From Karalla daura (Eukaryota; Chordata; Actinopteri; Chaetodontiformes; Leiognathidae), in NCBI GenBank assembly GCA_029224185.1, contig CM055189.1, positions 3,142,340-3,206,339 on the forward strand: a stretch of DNA of 64,000 bases, written 5' to 3'. A model generated the notes under the pieces. That model saw only the letters and a list, made by a program, of their open reading frames with translations, was not told the DNA's origin and did not search any database. Positions 23,493 through 35,702 of the stretch are shown here, in pieces (the first letter of the stretch is position 1; each line of letters starts with the position of its first letter). The position numbers and the translations under genes are program-made.

Positions 23493-23710
23493 GACCCTCC
23501 TCTCTCTCTCTCTCTTTCCCTCTCCCTCTGCCCCCCCCCCCCCCCCCCCCCCCCCCTCTCTGGTTTGCCCTAGCCGCAGTTAGTGGTCCTGGCCACTAGG
23601 GGGCGGCACACACCACCCTGCAGCCTCCTCAGTGTTTGGGGCATCAATTAGAGGATCTGCCCCCCCAGTGGGGCGAAAGCTCCCAGGGACGGGAGGGGAC
23701 CTGTGTTTGT

Positions 23711-23749
<39 letters not shown>

Positions 23750-23915
23750 TGAGAACCCCCCCCCCCCCATCCCCACCTTCCTCCTCCCCTCTCTCGCTGA
23801 TGCTCCATGGGGCGAGCGAGCGAGTGACGAGTCAGCAGAAGCTGCCCTCAGCACTGCAGCGTCACAGGGAGGAGGGCGACGACGACATGGGGAGGACAGC
23901 GAGGGAGCTGGGATC

Positions 23916-24009
<94 letters not shown>

Positions 24010-24253
24010 TTTCCTCCCCTCCTCCACATGCACCCTCCTCCTCCTCCTCTTCTCTGTTTCCTCTGCACTCCATCGTCCCTCCACACCTGACAGTTTGTCA
24101 TTTGCCTCCTCCCTCTCATCTCTCCATCTCTCCATCCCTCTCTCTTTCTCTCTGTCTCTCTCTCTCTCCCCCTTTCTCTCTCTCTCTCTCTCTGCACACA
24201 CCCCTTCAGGCGATATGGTGACCTCTCTGTGTAGTGTAGCATGTAATGCCAGG

Positions 24254-24312
<59 letters not shown>

Positions 24313-24510
24313 CTTCGACCCAGATTAAAACCATGCTTAAAACATTCTCCGATTCCTTCCCATCCCCCCACATCATCTCTTTTGCCTCTCCCATCTCTTC
24401 TTCTACTTTCCTCCCCCATGTCTTTTCTTCCCTGGTCAGTTGCTGCTGCCTGACTCATCCCCTCCCTCCCCCCCTCCCTCCCTCCCTCCCTCCCTCCATC
24501 CCTCCTTTTC
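23493..24510. repeat. dense microsatellite and homopolymer cluster
   Basis: In order: CT run (23497-23528), poly-C of about 27 (23530-23556), GT run (23715-23748), C-rich (23756-23768), CA run of about 86 bp (23919-24004), CT runs (24140-24193 and 24255-24308) and a CCCT-type run (24462-24498). Several long low-complexity frames on both strands arise from it. No gene is supported. Confidence 0.95.
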
Positions 24511-24559
24511 TTAATTTTTCTCTCATTCCAGATTTGCCTCATCCCTGGGCGAACGTGAC

Positions 24560-24800
24560 AGCGACGGGCCGCCGAATCATTAAAATTATCTCGATTAATT
24601 AATGGATTAAATTAAGAGCACCCCCGCGTAACCACTGCACTTTTGCAGCGCGGAGAAATAATAATTAAAATATCTAATAATACAATAAAACACAGTTCAT
24701 AAACAGAGGCAAATTACCACCGTAATTGTAATTAGGCAATCAATTCCAAACAACAGAGGGGCAGCTAAAGAGCATCTCTGAGACTGGAGGTAAATCATTT
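24560..24800. promoter_or_regulatory. possible conserved noncoding element rich in TAATTA cores
   Basis: AT-rich but non-repetitive sequence dense in homeodomain words: ATTAATTAATGGATTA (24592-24607), TAATAATTAAAAT (24659-24671), CCGTAATTGTAATTAGG (24720-24736). It lies directly after the microsatellite cluster in the intergenic region. The call rests on texture only. Confidence 0.28.
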
Positions 24801-26699
24801 GCTTCATTATCTGTTCGAATCACAGTCTGGAGACATATAGTTTATAGAGTTATAGATATAGAGTTTCCTTCCTGACCCAAAACGCTACGTTAGCTCTGTT
24901 CGGACAAGCCCGAGAACTCGGATCGCGTAAACGTTCAGAGAAAAGCCAGATTCTGACATTCCCGTCACTGTTATTTTTGAAGAATGGGAGAAATTATGTC
25001 GATCTGGTCCCTGAGGTCTTAAAAAGTGATGCAGAGAGGTTCAAAGCAAACGTGACACGAGCTCGAGTTAGAAAACCTAGAAGAGGTCAAAAACCCAAAC
25101 AAGCGGTTTTGATTCGAGACTGGTCGATCTAGTTTTTTAGTTCGTAAATGATGCGAAAACAGTGAAAATAGTCTCACAAACCTCAACCTCAAAGACGTTC
25201 AGTTTTCTTTCCCAGAGACCAAAAACAACTAAACAAAATACTCTCCTTTAAGAAGCTGAGCTCAGAGGATTTTTGATTAATTCCTTAAACTCAATCAATC
25301 AGCCACTTACAGTGACATTGATTCTCACCAAAACACACCTCTCATTGCAAAATTCACTTAAAAAGGAAAGAGAGAAATAAAGAGAAAAGATCGTGGACCA
25401 CATCCTTGGTCTCACAAAGACATCCCCACAGCTCGATAAAACCCCTCCGTCTCAGTTTTTTTCCACCCGACGGCAGCAGTGTCCTTCTTCCTCTTCACTG
25501 CGCTTTACCTCAACATCTAGGAACAAAACATCGAACCAGGAAACACAAAAACATGAAACATGTAGCGTTGTCGTGTGTCTGTTTCATCACAGGTCTATTG
25601 AACCCTATCAACACAATCTTGGTAAAACCCAGAGTGTGTGTCTGCGTCTCATCCTGGCTTTCAAACGACTGTCTAATGTCCAGTTAAACCTCGGTTTAGC
25701 AGAGCAACAAACTGCTAATCTCTCAGATCCCAAACCAGGAAGGGTTTTAAACAATGTGATGACACAGCTCCCGCTGATTTACAACCCATATGTTCACGTT
25801 GCTCATCATGTTTGACCTGTGGCGCCCCCTAAAGGTCATCCTGAGACTTCATTTCAGAGGCCACGCCCACTAGCGTCCAGGCCACCGCCTGGAGCTCTAA
25901 CAGAGCTGTGTACTTTGGACTCTCGGGCTCGACCTATGTGGGAATATATAGTTTTACTACGGCGTGATAAGAAAACGACAGGACGGTGAGTGAGAGCCAG
26001 GAACAACCCGGAGTGAAAAGGCCTCCGTACGCAAGAGAAAAGCAATCGATTGATTGATCGATTTTAATCCTTGATCAGATGCAGATGTCAGGGTTTAACC
26101 AAACATAGAGAATAACTCTGTATAATATGTAATAACTCTAAAAAGGCCTGGATCTGACAGAGGCCAGAGGCCTCCAGAAATGGGCAATGGAAACATCTAC
26201 ATTTGGGAAAGAGTAAAAAACAAAAAAAAACATTTTTTATGCTCCTAATGTGTAGATATAGAAACGTATGACAAAAGTATAATGAAAACACTTTATCCAC
26301 ATTTACAAATCAAGTAATTTAATGTACACTAGTAGGGGAGTCACATGACCAGTTCACTCCAAAATATAATAACTTTTTTCTGAATGTAACTGATCTGAAT
26401 CTCATAAGACAACGTTTTGGACGTCCAAACTTCGAACTTCGGCCAAAACCTTTGTAAAATGTGACAAATTAAGCTTGTAAGTAACAAGGCTTATTGAAGG
26501 AATTCCCCACTTCCTGTCATTCCAATTCCAGTTCCACATACTGCTGGGGGGCGGGGCCAGTTCAATTACAAAGTGCAGTTCTTCAAATGAACTGAACTGA
26601 AATTCTGAATTTGAGCTTCAAAAAGTGCAAAACTTTGCAAAATAGAAGAAATAATTCCAGGCCTCCTCTTCCCTAAAGAAAAGGCGGCATGACCCCTGG

Positions 26700-26702
26700 A
26701 GG

Positions 26703-26738
<36 letters not shown>
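26700..26738 (+). repeat. poly-G tract
   Basis: GGGGAGG is followed by an almost pure run of more than 30 G, then TTTGGGGGTTGGG. A second run lies at 27233-27255. Both could form G-quadruplexes, and run length is probably unreliable in the assembly. Confidence 0.95.
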
Positions 26739-26739
<1 letters not shown>

Positions 26740-28543
26740 TGGGGGTTGGGTCAGAGGCTCTGTAGGAAGCAGGTCTTCCATATGGAAGTAGCCACGGTCC
26801 GTGTGGGTCTGTCACCATCATCTGAGATGACCAGGCCAGCCGAGATGTGACGGGGGGGACGCGTCCTGTGGAAGGTGGACGTAGATCAGAGGTGACAAGA
26901 TCTGCACGCAGGTCAAAGGGATGGATGGAGGGGAGGGAGGAGGAGAAGAAAAGGCAGAGGGAGGAGAAGACGGTGACGCGGACGAAGAAACCCGCCGACG
27001 TGAGGACTCGCAGAGAGAGCGGGAAGTCAACCTGATTAGCAGCTGGTGGAGTCAGGTCTAAATTAAGCTTAATTGAGCCGCGACGTGTCCCACTTCCTCT
27101 CCTCAAACTGTACCCAGCGGAAAACTGTAAAAGAGAAAAAAGAAAAAGAAACGAGCCTCGTTTCCATTCACATGACTCGATAATCTCCGGGAGACAGCGT
27201 GAGGCTGTCGTTATGGCGACGGGTGGGGGGTGATGGGGGGGGGGGGGGGGGGGGGCTTCCAGTGTGACGTTCCCAAGCAAAGTTGAAACAAAAAAACTCT
27301 AAAATCTAAAATATTAAAAATATCTCCTAAGATATTCGGTTTCTTAGTATCGACTCAGCGGCCTCAGATCAGCTTTGAGTGAATGGGTCGAGCACACGTA
27401 ACTTAACTTTATTATGTATATTTAGCCAAATAGAGAAGATAGTTCTAATTAAGTAATATAGTCAAATTATATATGCTTTGATTTGATCTGACTACTGACT
27501 CAGAACATACAAAGAAACCGAATATCTGAGAAGTTAATTTACACAGTTGTGTGGAACTATTTACTATTACCATGTTAAGGAGGATTTATTTGTTGAGTGT
27601 GTGAGTGTACTTTTGTACTTTTACTTTTACTATTACTTTAGTATGTATTTCTAGCCCTGCAACAGCTGATTGTTTCAGTTAAATAATCTAGTTAAGTTGC
27701 ATATATTCTGCTCACTCACTCATTTATTGGATGTCAAACTGAGAAACTGAATATCAAAGGCATTTCTTAATTCTGAGGATTTTTTTTTAGCGTGTGTCCA
27801 CACTTTTTGTGTATTTCTTTTCCCTATACAAATCCCGTAAACATGCAGGATCGGGCCCAATAAAGAATGCCCTTCATGTATGAAACAGGTTAAGAATAAG
27901 TATTATTCTGTGCTCATCACAATGTATGGGTGGTTGAAAGGCCAGGAAAATGGTTGAATTGTACTATTATGTTTTCAAGGTTTGAAAACATGCTTGAACT
28001 TTAGATTAGAAAGAAAAGAAAAGTTTCCTTTATATCGACCTGGTCAGGTTAGATTGCAAGCGACATCTGTTTATGCCAAAGTTCACGATTTCCGTTTTTT
28101 AAAAAACGTTTCTGCTATTACGAAACAGGGTTTTTAAGCTGCAGCTCGTCCAAGGTTGAAGGTTCAATGTGATGTTCTGGGACAAGGAAGTTGGAAGTAG
28201 AGTTAGTAGTTTCCTCCTCCTCTTCACTCTGTTCTCATACTTGCTGCTATTCTACCATCTTTGGTATGTATTTCCATGTACAGTTATGCTGTATAGTTAC
28301 GCTAGGTTTATATTCCCATTTGGCTTAAGTTAAGTAAAATTGACGTAACGTCACACTTAATGCAGTTTTTGTGGCTGTATATACGATAAAGATCGAAGTT
28401 TTTGTGCAACATTAAGTTGACAACATTAGGATCAAGTGATAAAGGGAGGAAAAGGATGAAGAAAAATGCTCGTTTCATCCATTGTTTACATTTGATACAG
28501 TGCATCCTGGCTCCTCCAGCACCTTGGTATGATGATGTCATCA

Positions 28544-28570
28544 TAGTATGATGATGACATCATCATACTA
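28544..28570. repeat. 27-bp perfect palindrome
   Basis: Arms TAGTATGATGATG and CATCATCATACTA flank a single central A. Just to the left, TATGATGATGTCATCATA (28528-28545) is a second perfect palindrome, so the 40-bp stretch can form a cruciform. It contains CRE-like TGATGTCATCA. Confidence 0.9.
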
Positions 28571-28789
28571 TACTACATACTACATCATGAACAACATTTT
28601 GAAGGTTGAAGGTTTGATTTGTGCAGGAAAATGTTATTTTCTTTTGTATGAGCTATTGTAGAAATACAACAACCCAGAGTGTCCGTCCTATGGGCCCAAA
28701 TGCAGGTAAAGTTCCAGGATGAACTCCAGGTTGTACCAGGATTTGTTTTTACTTCTTTGTTTTTTACTACTTTGCTTTGCACCAAAGCT

Positions 28790-28945
28790 TTGCACCAGCT
28801 TCTCATCCAGTCTCTAGTCCAGCTTCTAATCCATCTTCTCATCCAGTTTCTAATCGAGCTTCTAATCGAGCTTCTAATCCAGCTTCTCATCCAGTTTCTA
28901 ATCCAGCTTCTCATCCAGCTTCTCATCCAGCTTCTCATCCAGCGA
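28790..28945 (+). repeat. 12-bp minisatellite (CTTCTCATCCAG)
   Basis: About a dozen units of CTTCTCATCCAG with CTTCTAATCGAG and TTTCTAATCCAG variants. Open frames exist on both strands (Leu-Leu-Ile-Gln; Trp-Met-Arg-Ser) but follow the repeat. Confidence 0.92.
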
Positions 28946-29267
28946 TTGGAATTCCACACGTCTTCATCATGAGTTTCTGGATGTTTAATTAGCACAGTCG
29001 GCGCCATCTGAGGAGTAGGAATACTCCACAGCTCCCGCTTGGCTAATCCCTCTGCATCACTGCTGGTTTAATATGTGGGGGGGTGGGGTGGGGTGGGGTG
29101 GGGGGGGCAGTTTTGAATGACGAAGCTATTGATGTTTTTATGACGGACTATTAATTAAGAGGAAAAGTGTTTTGGAAGTGATGGAGGGGGTAAACCGTGA
29201 AATTCTCTCATCACCATCGTCATCGTCATCATCGAAGCTGCTAATTGATTCCAAGGCAGTCTTGATT

Positions 29268-29870
29268 TAGGGGGGGGGGGGGGGGGGGACAGGGGAGGTG
29301 GGGGGGGGGGCAGGGGGGGTCCTTCTTGTACGTAGATTAGCGTAGCATTGAGATAAAGAGTTAACGTATCGTTACGTAGACGGAGCCGCTCCGCTGGTCC
29401 AGCGGCGTTCCCGAGCTTCAAAACGCTGCAGATCGTCAGCATCAAAGTGTGGATTCTTCCCTTGATGGGACTCAAAATGTTGAATATGTAGATCATGTCT
29501 TCACATCCCTCCCTCCCTCACCCCTCCCTCCCTCCCTCCCTCCCTCCCCATCCCCCTCAGGTCTGTTAGTGTTCCTCCTCTCCTCTGACAGTTACACCTT
29601 CAATCTGCCTCCCCTCCCATCCTCTCCTCCCCTCTCTCCTCTCCTCTCCTCTCCTCTCCTCCCCTCTCTCCTCTCCTCTCCTCTCCTCTCCTCTCCTCTC
29701 CTCTCCTCTCCTCTCCTCTCCTCTCCTCTCCTCTCCTCTCCTCTCCTCCTCATCCTCCTCCTCTCATCCTCTCCTCTCCTCTCCTCTCCTCTCCTCTCCT
29801 CTCCTCTCCTCTCCTCTCCTCCTCCTCCTCCTCCTCCTCTCATCCTCTCCTCTCCTCTCCTCTCCTCTTT
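29268..29870 (+). repeat. poly-G tracts and CCTCT pentanucleotide array
   Basis: G runs at 29271-29289 and 29300-29320, CCCT-type repeats at 29503-29547, then a CCTCT array from about 29629 to 29868 broken by CCTCCTCAT units. The array is a homopurine-homopyrimidine tract of about 240 bp that could adopt triplex (H-DNA) structure. Confidence 0.95.
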
Positions 29871-30524
29871 ATTCCCTCCTTTGTGCCCGGAGCTACGTCA
29901 GGCGAAGGCGGGCGTTGAAATGTTAAAATGTGTTCCCATAAAATTAATGTGTCCCGGCTCTTAAAAAAAAAAAAGAGAGAGAGAGAAATCGAAAGATGTG
30001 CTTTGATGACTCGCCTCAGGCAGGATTTTTAATCATGCTCTCAAAATCAAATAATTCTCTCCAGGATAATGTTTTTATTCCCCCAACTTTTTGAACCGTT
30101 TTTTTTTTTTTGGTGAGATTAAGCCTGAATTTGCTGATATGTGTCACTATTCAACCATGTGTGCACTACATAGAAAATGCCTTTGTTACGAGATTCATGT
30201 ACTTTATTTTTTCTACAAAATTGCATTCGGTGACTAATGATCACTTTTATAATAAATTTATACTGAATCGTCTCAATATATTTGGGTTAAAATGATGTGG
30301 GGGGGGAAAAAAAGCAGAAAAAATGAACAAAAAAAACTGAATTATTGAGTGAATTATGATGAATTATTGAAATCACTTGGCAGTCACCCAGCCTGAAGAG
30401 GGAAACTGAGGCAAATTTAACAAATTTGGCACAAAAGGATGAACTGGTTGTAAAAAACAAACTTAATCTAGTACAACTAGATATGTTAAAAATTAGGCCT
30501 TAAAGTAAAAACTGTGGTTGCAAA

Positions 30525-30991
30525 TGAGGAGGGGGGGGGGGGGTGGGGGGGGTGGGGGGGGGGGCTCAGTCCGTCGATGAGACTGAGAAAAGATGCGACA
30601 CTGTTGTGGTAAAGTTTATTTGTGTCGCTCGTCTGGAAGGCAGCGATAAAACCAGCGCAACCTTAAACAGCAGATGATTAAAAACCATAAATAATAAAAA
30701 GTAAAACAGACGTTGAACAAACAGGTGAGGCTGAAGCAGAGGCATCGGGATGAAGGGCCACAGCATACAGTAAACATGGAGAGGCGGAGGCTACAGAGTT
30801 GTTCTTGTACTGTGAAGCGTATGTTCTTATTCTGGGTTTCTTCTCTAGTATTAAAAACAATTTGCTCCGGTAGAAGGTTCCGGTCTGTTCCCATACATCC
30901 ATCCATCATCTCACCTGCTCTGTGCTTGTAAAGGTGTCGTGAAGGTCTGATTGGAGTCTGGAGTCCAGCTGGATGTAGGATGAAGGTATGA

Positions 30992-31060
<69 letters not shown>

Positions 31061-31490
31061 TTCATACATTCACACACACACACACCAAAGTCTCAGATTT
31101 TTGGGTAGAAAATGCAAACTCCACAAATATATACATAATATAAACCACCATTTCACCTTACATACATACACGCATATATATATATACATATATATGTATA
31201 TATATGTATGTATATATATATAATATGTATTCAAACACATATGTATATATACATATATACAAATACATTCTCAGTCTGACCCTCTTGCACTCACACATAC
31301 ATTATGTTCTCTTATACACATATATATTGAAAAAAAATATGTGCAAGTAGAATATATGCATGTGAAAGGAGACGTGTATATATGTGCATGAGAGGGCCAG
31401 AACATTACTTCAACTTCAACTCTGTTTTAATTGCCATTTCGTAACAGCTGTTCACACACATGCACATGTATAATATGTACATTTATATAT

Positions 31491-31527
<37 letters not shown>

Positions 31528-31770
31528 TGAATACATATTTGGTCTGACCCTCTCACACATACCTACATACTCTCTCTCACATGTTATACACATATATATT
31601 AAAAAGTAAGTCTATGTAGAGTATATGCATGTGCAAGGAGACTATACTGTATGTGTGTGAGTCTCACCCTCTCACACACACCTATATACTCTCTTGCACA
31701 CACACACATACATTATGTTCTCTTATACACACATACATATAAAAAAGCATATGTGCAAGGAGACTATGTA
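30525..31770. repeat. poly-G, CA and TATG/TATA repeat region
   Basis: G-rich run (30528-30564), CA run with TA and CG interruptions (30990-31085), AT-rich ATATATGTATA stretches (31160-31260), TATG tetranucleotide (31495-31528). CTCACACAYACC and GTGCAAGGAGACTAT words recur near 31310, 31550, 31630 and 31730, indicating a degenerate larger repeat of about 100-240 bp. Confidence 0.8.
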
Positions 31771-32073
31771 TGTGTGTGAGTGGGCCATAACATGTTATGA
31801 ATATGTATGTATATATTGACAGTTTTTTGGATGGTTTCTGTGCAGTGACACTGAGGCTCTGCAGCCTTTTGTCGTTGTCGTCGCTCTGTTATTGATCTCC
31901 AGGTTGATTGTCGCTGCTGTGGATCATCTCAGCTGGAGACGATTCCCTCCACCTCAGAGCAGTGGAACCGTCCAATCATTTCTCCCATACGAAAAAAGAG
32001 GGGGGGGACTGATTCCTTTATGCTAAATTGACGCTAAAGTCTTAAAGGAGACCTAGAGTGGGAAAAAAACAAC

Positions 32074-32087
32074 TTTACCATGGCAAC
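32074..32087. promoter_or_regulatory. X-box-like site
   Basis: TTTACCATGGCAAC, which is GTTGCCATGGTAAA on the minus strand, fits the RFX X-box pattern. Single intergenic site. Confidence 0.3.
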
Positions 32088-32430
32088 CATTGTTGTGTAA
32101 CGACAGTCAATCATCACCTCGTCCTTTATTGGAAATGAGAAGAAACAGAATGTGACGTAAAAAAGCAAACATGCAAACATCCCTGTAGCATTCGCCACGG
32201 AAAACCGCAGAGAAAATTCCAGAAACTACTTCCGCAACATCGGAAAATAAAAGTTGCTGTGAAACAGATGAGATCGACGTCCCCATAGCTTCTACGCTTC
32301 AACACCACTGGAAACAAAGGATGAGAGCGCCATCCATCCAACCACCCACCCAACCCCGGGTCCGCTTTAGGGTTGATGTATGATTTTAATAAGGAGCCGG
32401 TATCAGTATCTGATGCATCTGTCTAAACCT

Positions 32431-32660
32431 TCCTCCTCCTCCTCCTCCTCCTCCTCCTCCTCCTCCTCTCATCGTTGAGCCATAGCAGCAGCAGAAGAAG
32501 AAGAAGAGAAAAGAGCTGCTGAAATTTTTATTTCGCAGATGAATCCACCTCCCCGAACGCACTCATGCATGCATGTTTACACTCAAACACTCGGGCACAA
32601 ACTCCCAAACGTGCTGTTGAGAGTGGTGGGAGCGCAGAGCAATTAAAACCACAGCCTCAC

Positions 32661-32698
<38 letters not shown>
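32431..32698. repeat. CCT trinucleotide run and GT run
   Basis: A (CCT)n run lies at 32431-32467 and a (GT)n run at 32665-32698. Confidence 0.95.
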
Positions 32699-32699
<1 letters not shown>

Positions 32700-33124
32700 C
32701 TGTTTTTAAGCCAGTTTTTATGTCTCCCTCTGTTTTGTGTGCCAGTGTCCCCGGCCTCTCTTATCAGTATTCCGAGTGCACTTCCTCTTCCAAACATGAC
32801 CGCGGCTTTTGGGAGCGACGTGAAGCGCTCGGCGATAAGATAACAGACAAAAGCCTCCCTCCTCTCTTTAAGGAGGACGTGAAATAGGAGAAAAAAAGAG
32901 GAGATATCACCAGCCCCCCACACCTCCCCTTCCCTGTCTCTCTCCCTCTCTCCCTATGGAGGGAAGGAATAGAAAGAGAGGAGAGGAATCACATGTTTGG
33001 GAAATTAATTTGGTGGATGTTAGAGCGTTTGGGGAGGAGGAAGAAATCTATAGGATTTTTTCTTTTTTAGACGAGGAACAAAAGAATGCACACACACACA
33101 CACACATGCACACACACACACATA

Positions 33125-33345
33125 TATATGTGGAGCTGCCACTTCTGGCGTGTTAGGTGAAGATGATCTGCGGAGCATATTTAAATACTTCGCCATGGCA
33201 ACAGGCTCCGTGATTAGGGGCCAAATAGGCAAAACTGCGGCGGCACTCGAGATTGAGATGATAGAAAATTAAGGGGAACTCTGGACGGTTGCCAAGGAGA
33301 CGGCGGAACAGGCGGCAGGGGTTAAAGTCCAACCTAAACACACCT
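33125..33345. promoter_or_regulatory. possible conserved noncoding element with two X-boxes
   Basis: Complex sequence with TTCGCCATGGCAAC (33189-33202) and GTTGCCAAGGAGAC (33288-33301), 99 bp apart, together with GTGATTAGGGGCCAAATAGGC. It is bordered by CA and GA microsatellites, so it stands out as non-repetitive. It is the best enhancer candidate in the intergenic region by appearance; conservation untested. Confidence 0.35.
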
Positions 33346-33384
33346 TAAAGCTATTTTAGTGACAGCGGAGCTGAGAGGAGAGAG

Positions 33385-33387
33385 AGA

Positions 33388-33420
<33 letters not shown>

Positions 33421-33626
33421 TGGGTGGGGGGAGGACGGAGAGGAGAGGAGAGGAGGGGGGGGGGGGGGGGGTTCTGACAGCCAAGCTCCACAAATAATCA
33501 CCAGACCTGCCGAGGTGTGTGATCAGAGTTCAAAATCCCTCCATATGTGTGTGTGTGTGTGTGTTAATGTGTGTGTGTGTGTGCGTGCGTGTGCACCTTT
33601 CATTCTGTTTCATGTGTCCTAGCAGC

Positions 33627-33660
<34 letters not shown>
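33385..33660. repeat. GA, poly-G, GT and CA microsatellites
   Basis: GA run (33387-33418), G run (33455-33471), GT runs (33546-33594) and CA run (33633-33660). Confidence 0.95.
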
Positions 33661-33661
<1 letters not shown>

Positions 33662-35429
33662 GAGGAAAGAGAAACGCAGGTGAATTTCATGCATTTTCTT
33701 TATTCGTTTTCATATCCATTTTTTTTTTTTGCGTTTTAAAACCAGATACTTCAGTTCGTGACATCATCAAGCAACACATCCTCAAATAAAAAAAACAAAA
33801 AAACAACAAAAGTGACGTTATGGCTTCGTGACAACAAAGGGCCTCAGTGTGATCTTTTATGTTTTTTAAGTATTTTAAGCTCTTCTAGTGTTTTTTTAAA
33901 GGTAACGAAACGTGAAACGTAGTAATGCGTGTCTCTCTGGAGGTCCTACATTTTCTCATCATCAGATTAGTATCAGCAGTTCCGGTTTAGTCGATATACG
34001 TTAGAAACAAAGTGAAAAACAAAAGCTGTCGGACCTGAAGAGAGAGGCTCTGGGAAGGCGTCCACGTGTGGGTTGGTTTACGACACCTGAGTCAGCTCTG
34101 CGCGCTCCCTGAACAGAAAAAAGAAAAAACTTGGCGTGGACCTTTGATCTGAGATTGTCTTCCAGGGGTTGAGGAAACTTTGAGCTGCTGCGTTTTAGAA
34201 AAACCAACTTCAGCTCCAGCGAGATAAAGACACGTAAACCTTGAACCTGCAGCTTTGTTTTGCTCTGATGATTTTTATCTTTTTGTTTTTTGTTTTTTAC
34301 ATCAGACTCGTTCCTAATCACGTCATATGCATATGGTTGTGGTTGGGTCTGTTCCTCCAACAAACATAAACAATAGGAATTGTTTATTTGGAATGTTTCA
34401 TCTATAAAATCATGACATCAGACGTTTTGTCGAACCCTAACCTTAAAGTTTTAAGTTTTCTGCCACAGAGGATAAAAAAAAACAACAAAAATAAAACAAC
34501 AACAATATTCACATTTAAGAAGCAGAGGTTGGAAATTGCAATACCCCTCCGGGGCTTTTATTTTGAAAGGGACTGCTTTGTTTTCTTTTTCAATTAATTG
34601 TGGGATGTATGTATGTAGATGGAGGAGAGGATTTCTTAAAAGAAAAAAAAAAAACTTGAAAAGCACAAATCACTAATTATGATATTTACCGATTATTAGT
34701 GATTGAGGCTGCCCTGATGACATCACTGTGACATCAATATTATCTCAGATTTTAGAAACGTTTAAGTGACGCGGGTAAATTTTAAAGCAGATCTAGACAA
34801 TTTGCGATTTTAGTGAAATCATAACACCTTTTATTTTGAAGGCGACTGCTTTGTTTTCTTTTTTTCTATGGTGCGAACATTTACGTGTCTGCAAATGTGT
34901 CAATGTAACACGGATTGTAACATGATGCGAGCTAGCCGTTAGCGAGTTAGCTAGCCGTTAGCGAGTTAGCTAACATTACGAGTTGCTACGTTACAAAATT
35001 ACAGTTTGAACCACTTTTGGACACTGAACTTATTATTTTATTCTATTTTTTTAACCAAGCTTTGGGTAGATTCTGCAGCCATAATACATCCATAGAGAGG
35101 AAATAAACATTTTAAAGCTTGTTTGTATTCCATTAATCTGATGTTCATATTTCAAAAAACTGTAAAATATATGTTTTCAAAACTGTAATTAAGACGGAAG
35201 CCGTTTCACTTTATCTTCACCTCAAAACCATGATATTGATTAGTTTTAATAAAGAGATAATTACATCTTTCTTTTTGAAAACACAGTGGAGAGTGGACAA
35301 TGTGGGACCTGACAGATTTTTTTAAAACCTAAAAAAAATAAAAAACTTTTAAGAGCCATCGTGTGAACAGAAGATCGTAAAACAGTCGAGACGGTTTGCA
35401 AAGTGTTCAGAGCACAGTCGTAGCAGTAG

Positions 35430-35595
35430 AAGAAGAAGAAGAAGAAGGGATTTTTTTTGTTTTTTTTTCCGTTTCTGTTTTCAGGCACTTGTTAAACTCA
35501 TTTGTTTCGTTGCGTTTCCAACCCCTTAAAAAAACAATTTAGCAGAGTTAAAGTGATGAACGTTGCCTCCCTTCTCTTCTACGGTCCCGGTTTGG

Positions 35596-35638
<43 letters not shown>

Positions 35639-35702
35639 CAGAGTGTGCTAACACTGAAGAAAATCACACAGTACATAACAAGTCTTTGTGTGTGTGTGTG
35701 TG
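35430..35702. repeat. GAA and GT microsatellites
   Basis: GAA run (35429-35448), GT run (35600-35636) and shorter GT run (35687-35702). Confidence 0.95.

Noticed and set aside
23632..24602. Several frames of 110-230 codons with His-Thr, Arg-Glu or Leu-Ser runs
   Set aside because: Produced by CA, CT and CCCT microsatellites on both strands.
25393..25815. 140-codon plus-strand frame in the intergenic region
   Set aside because: No family recognised, overlapping frames of similar length, and no GC3 rise such as the true exons show.
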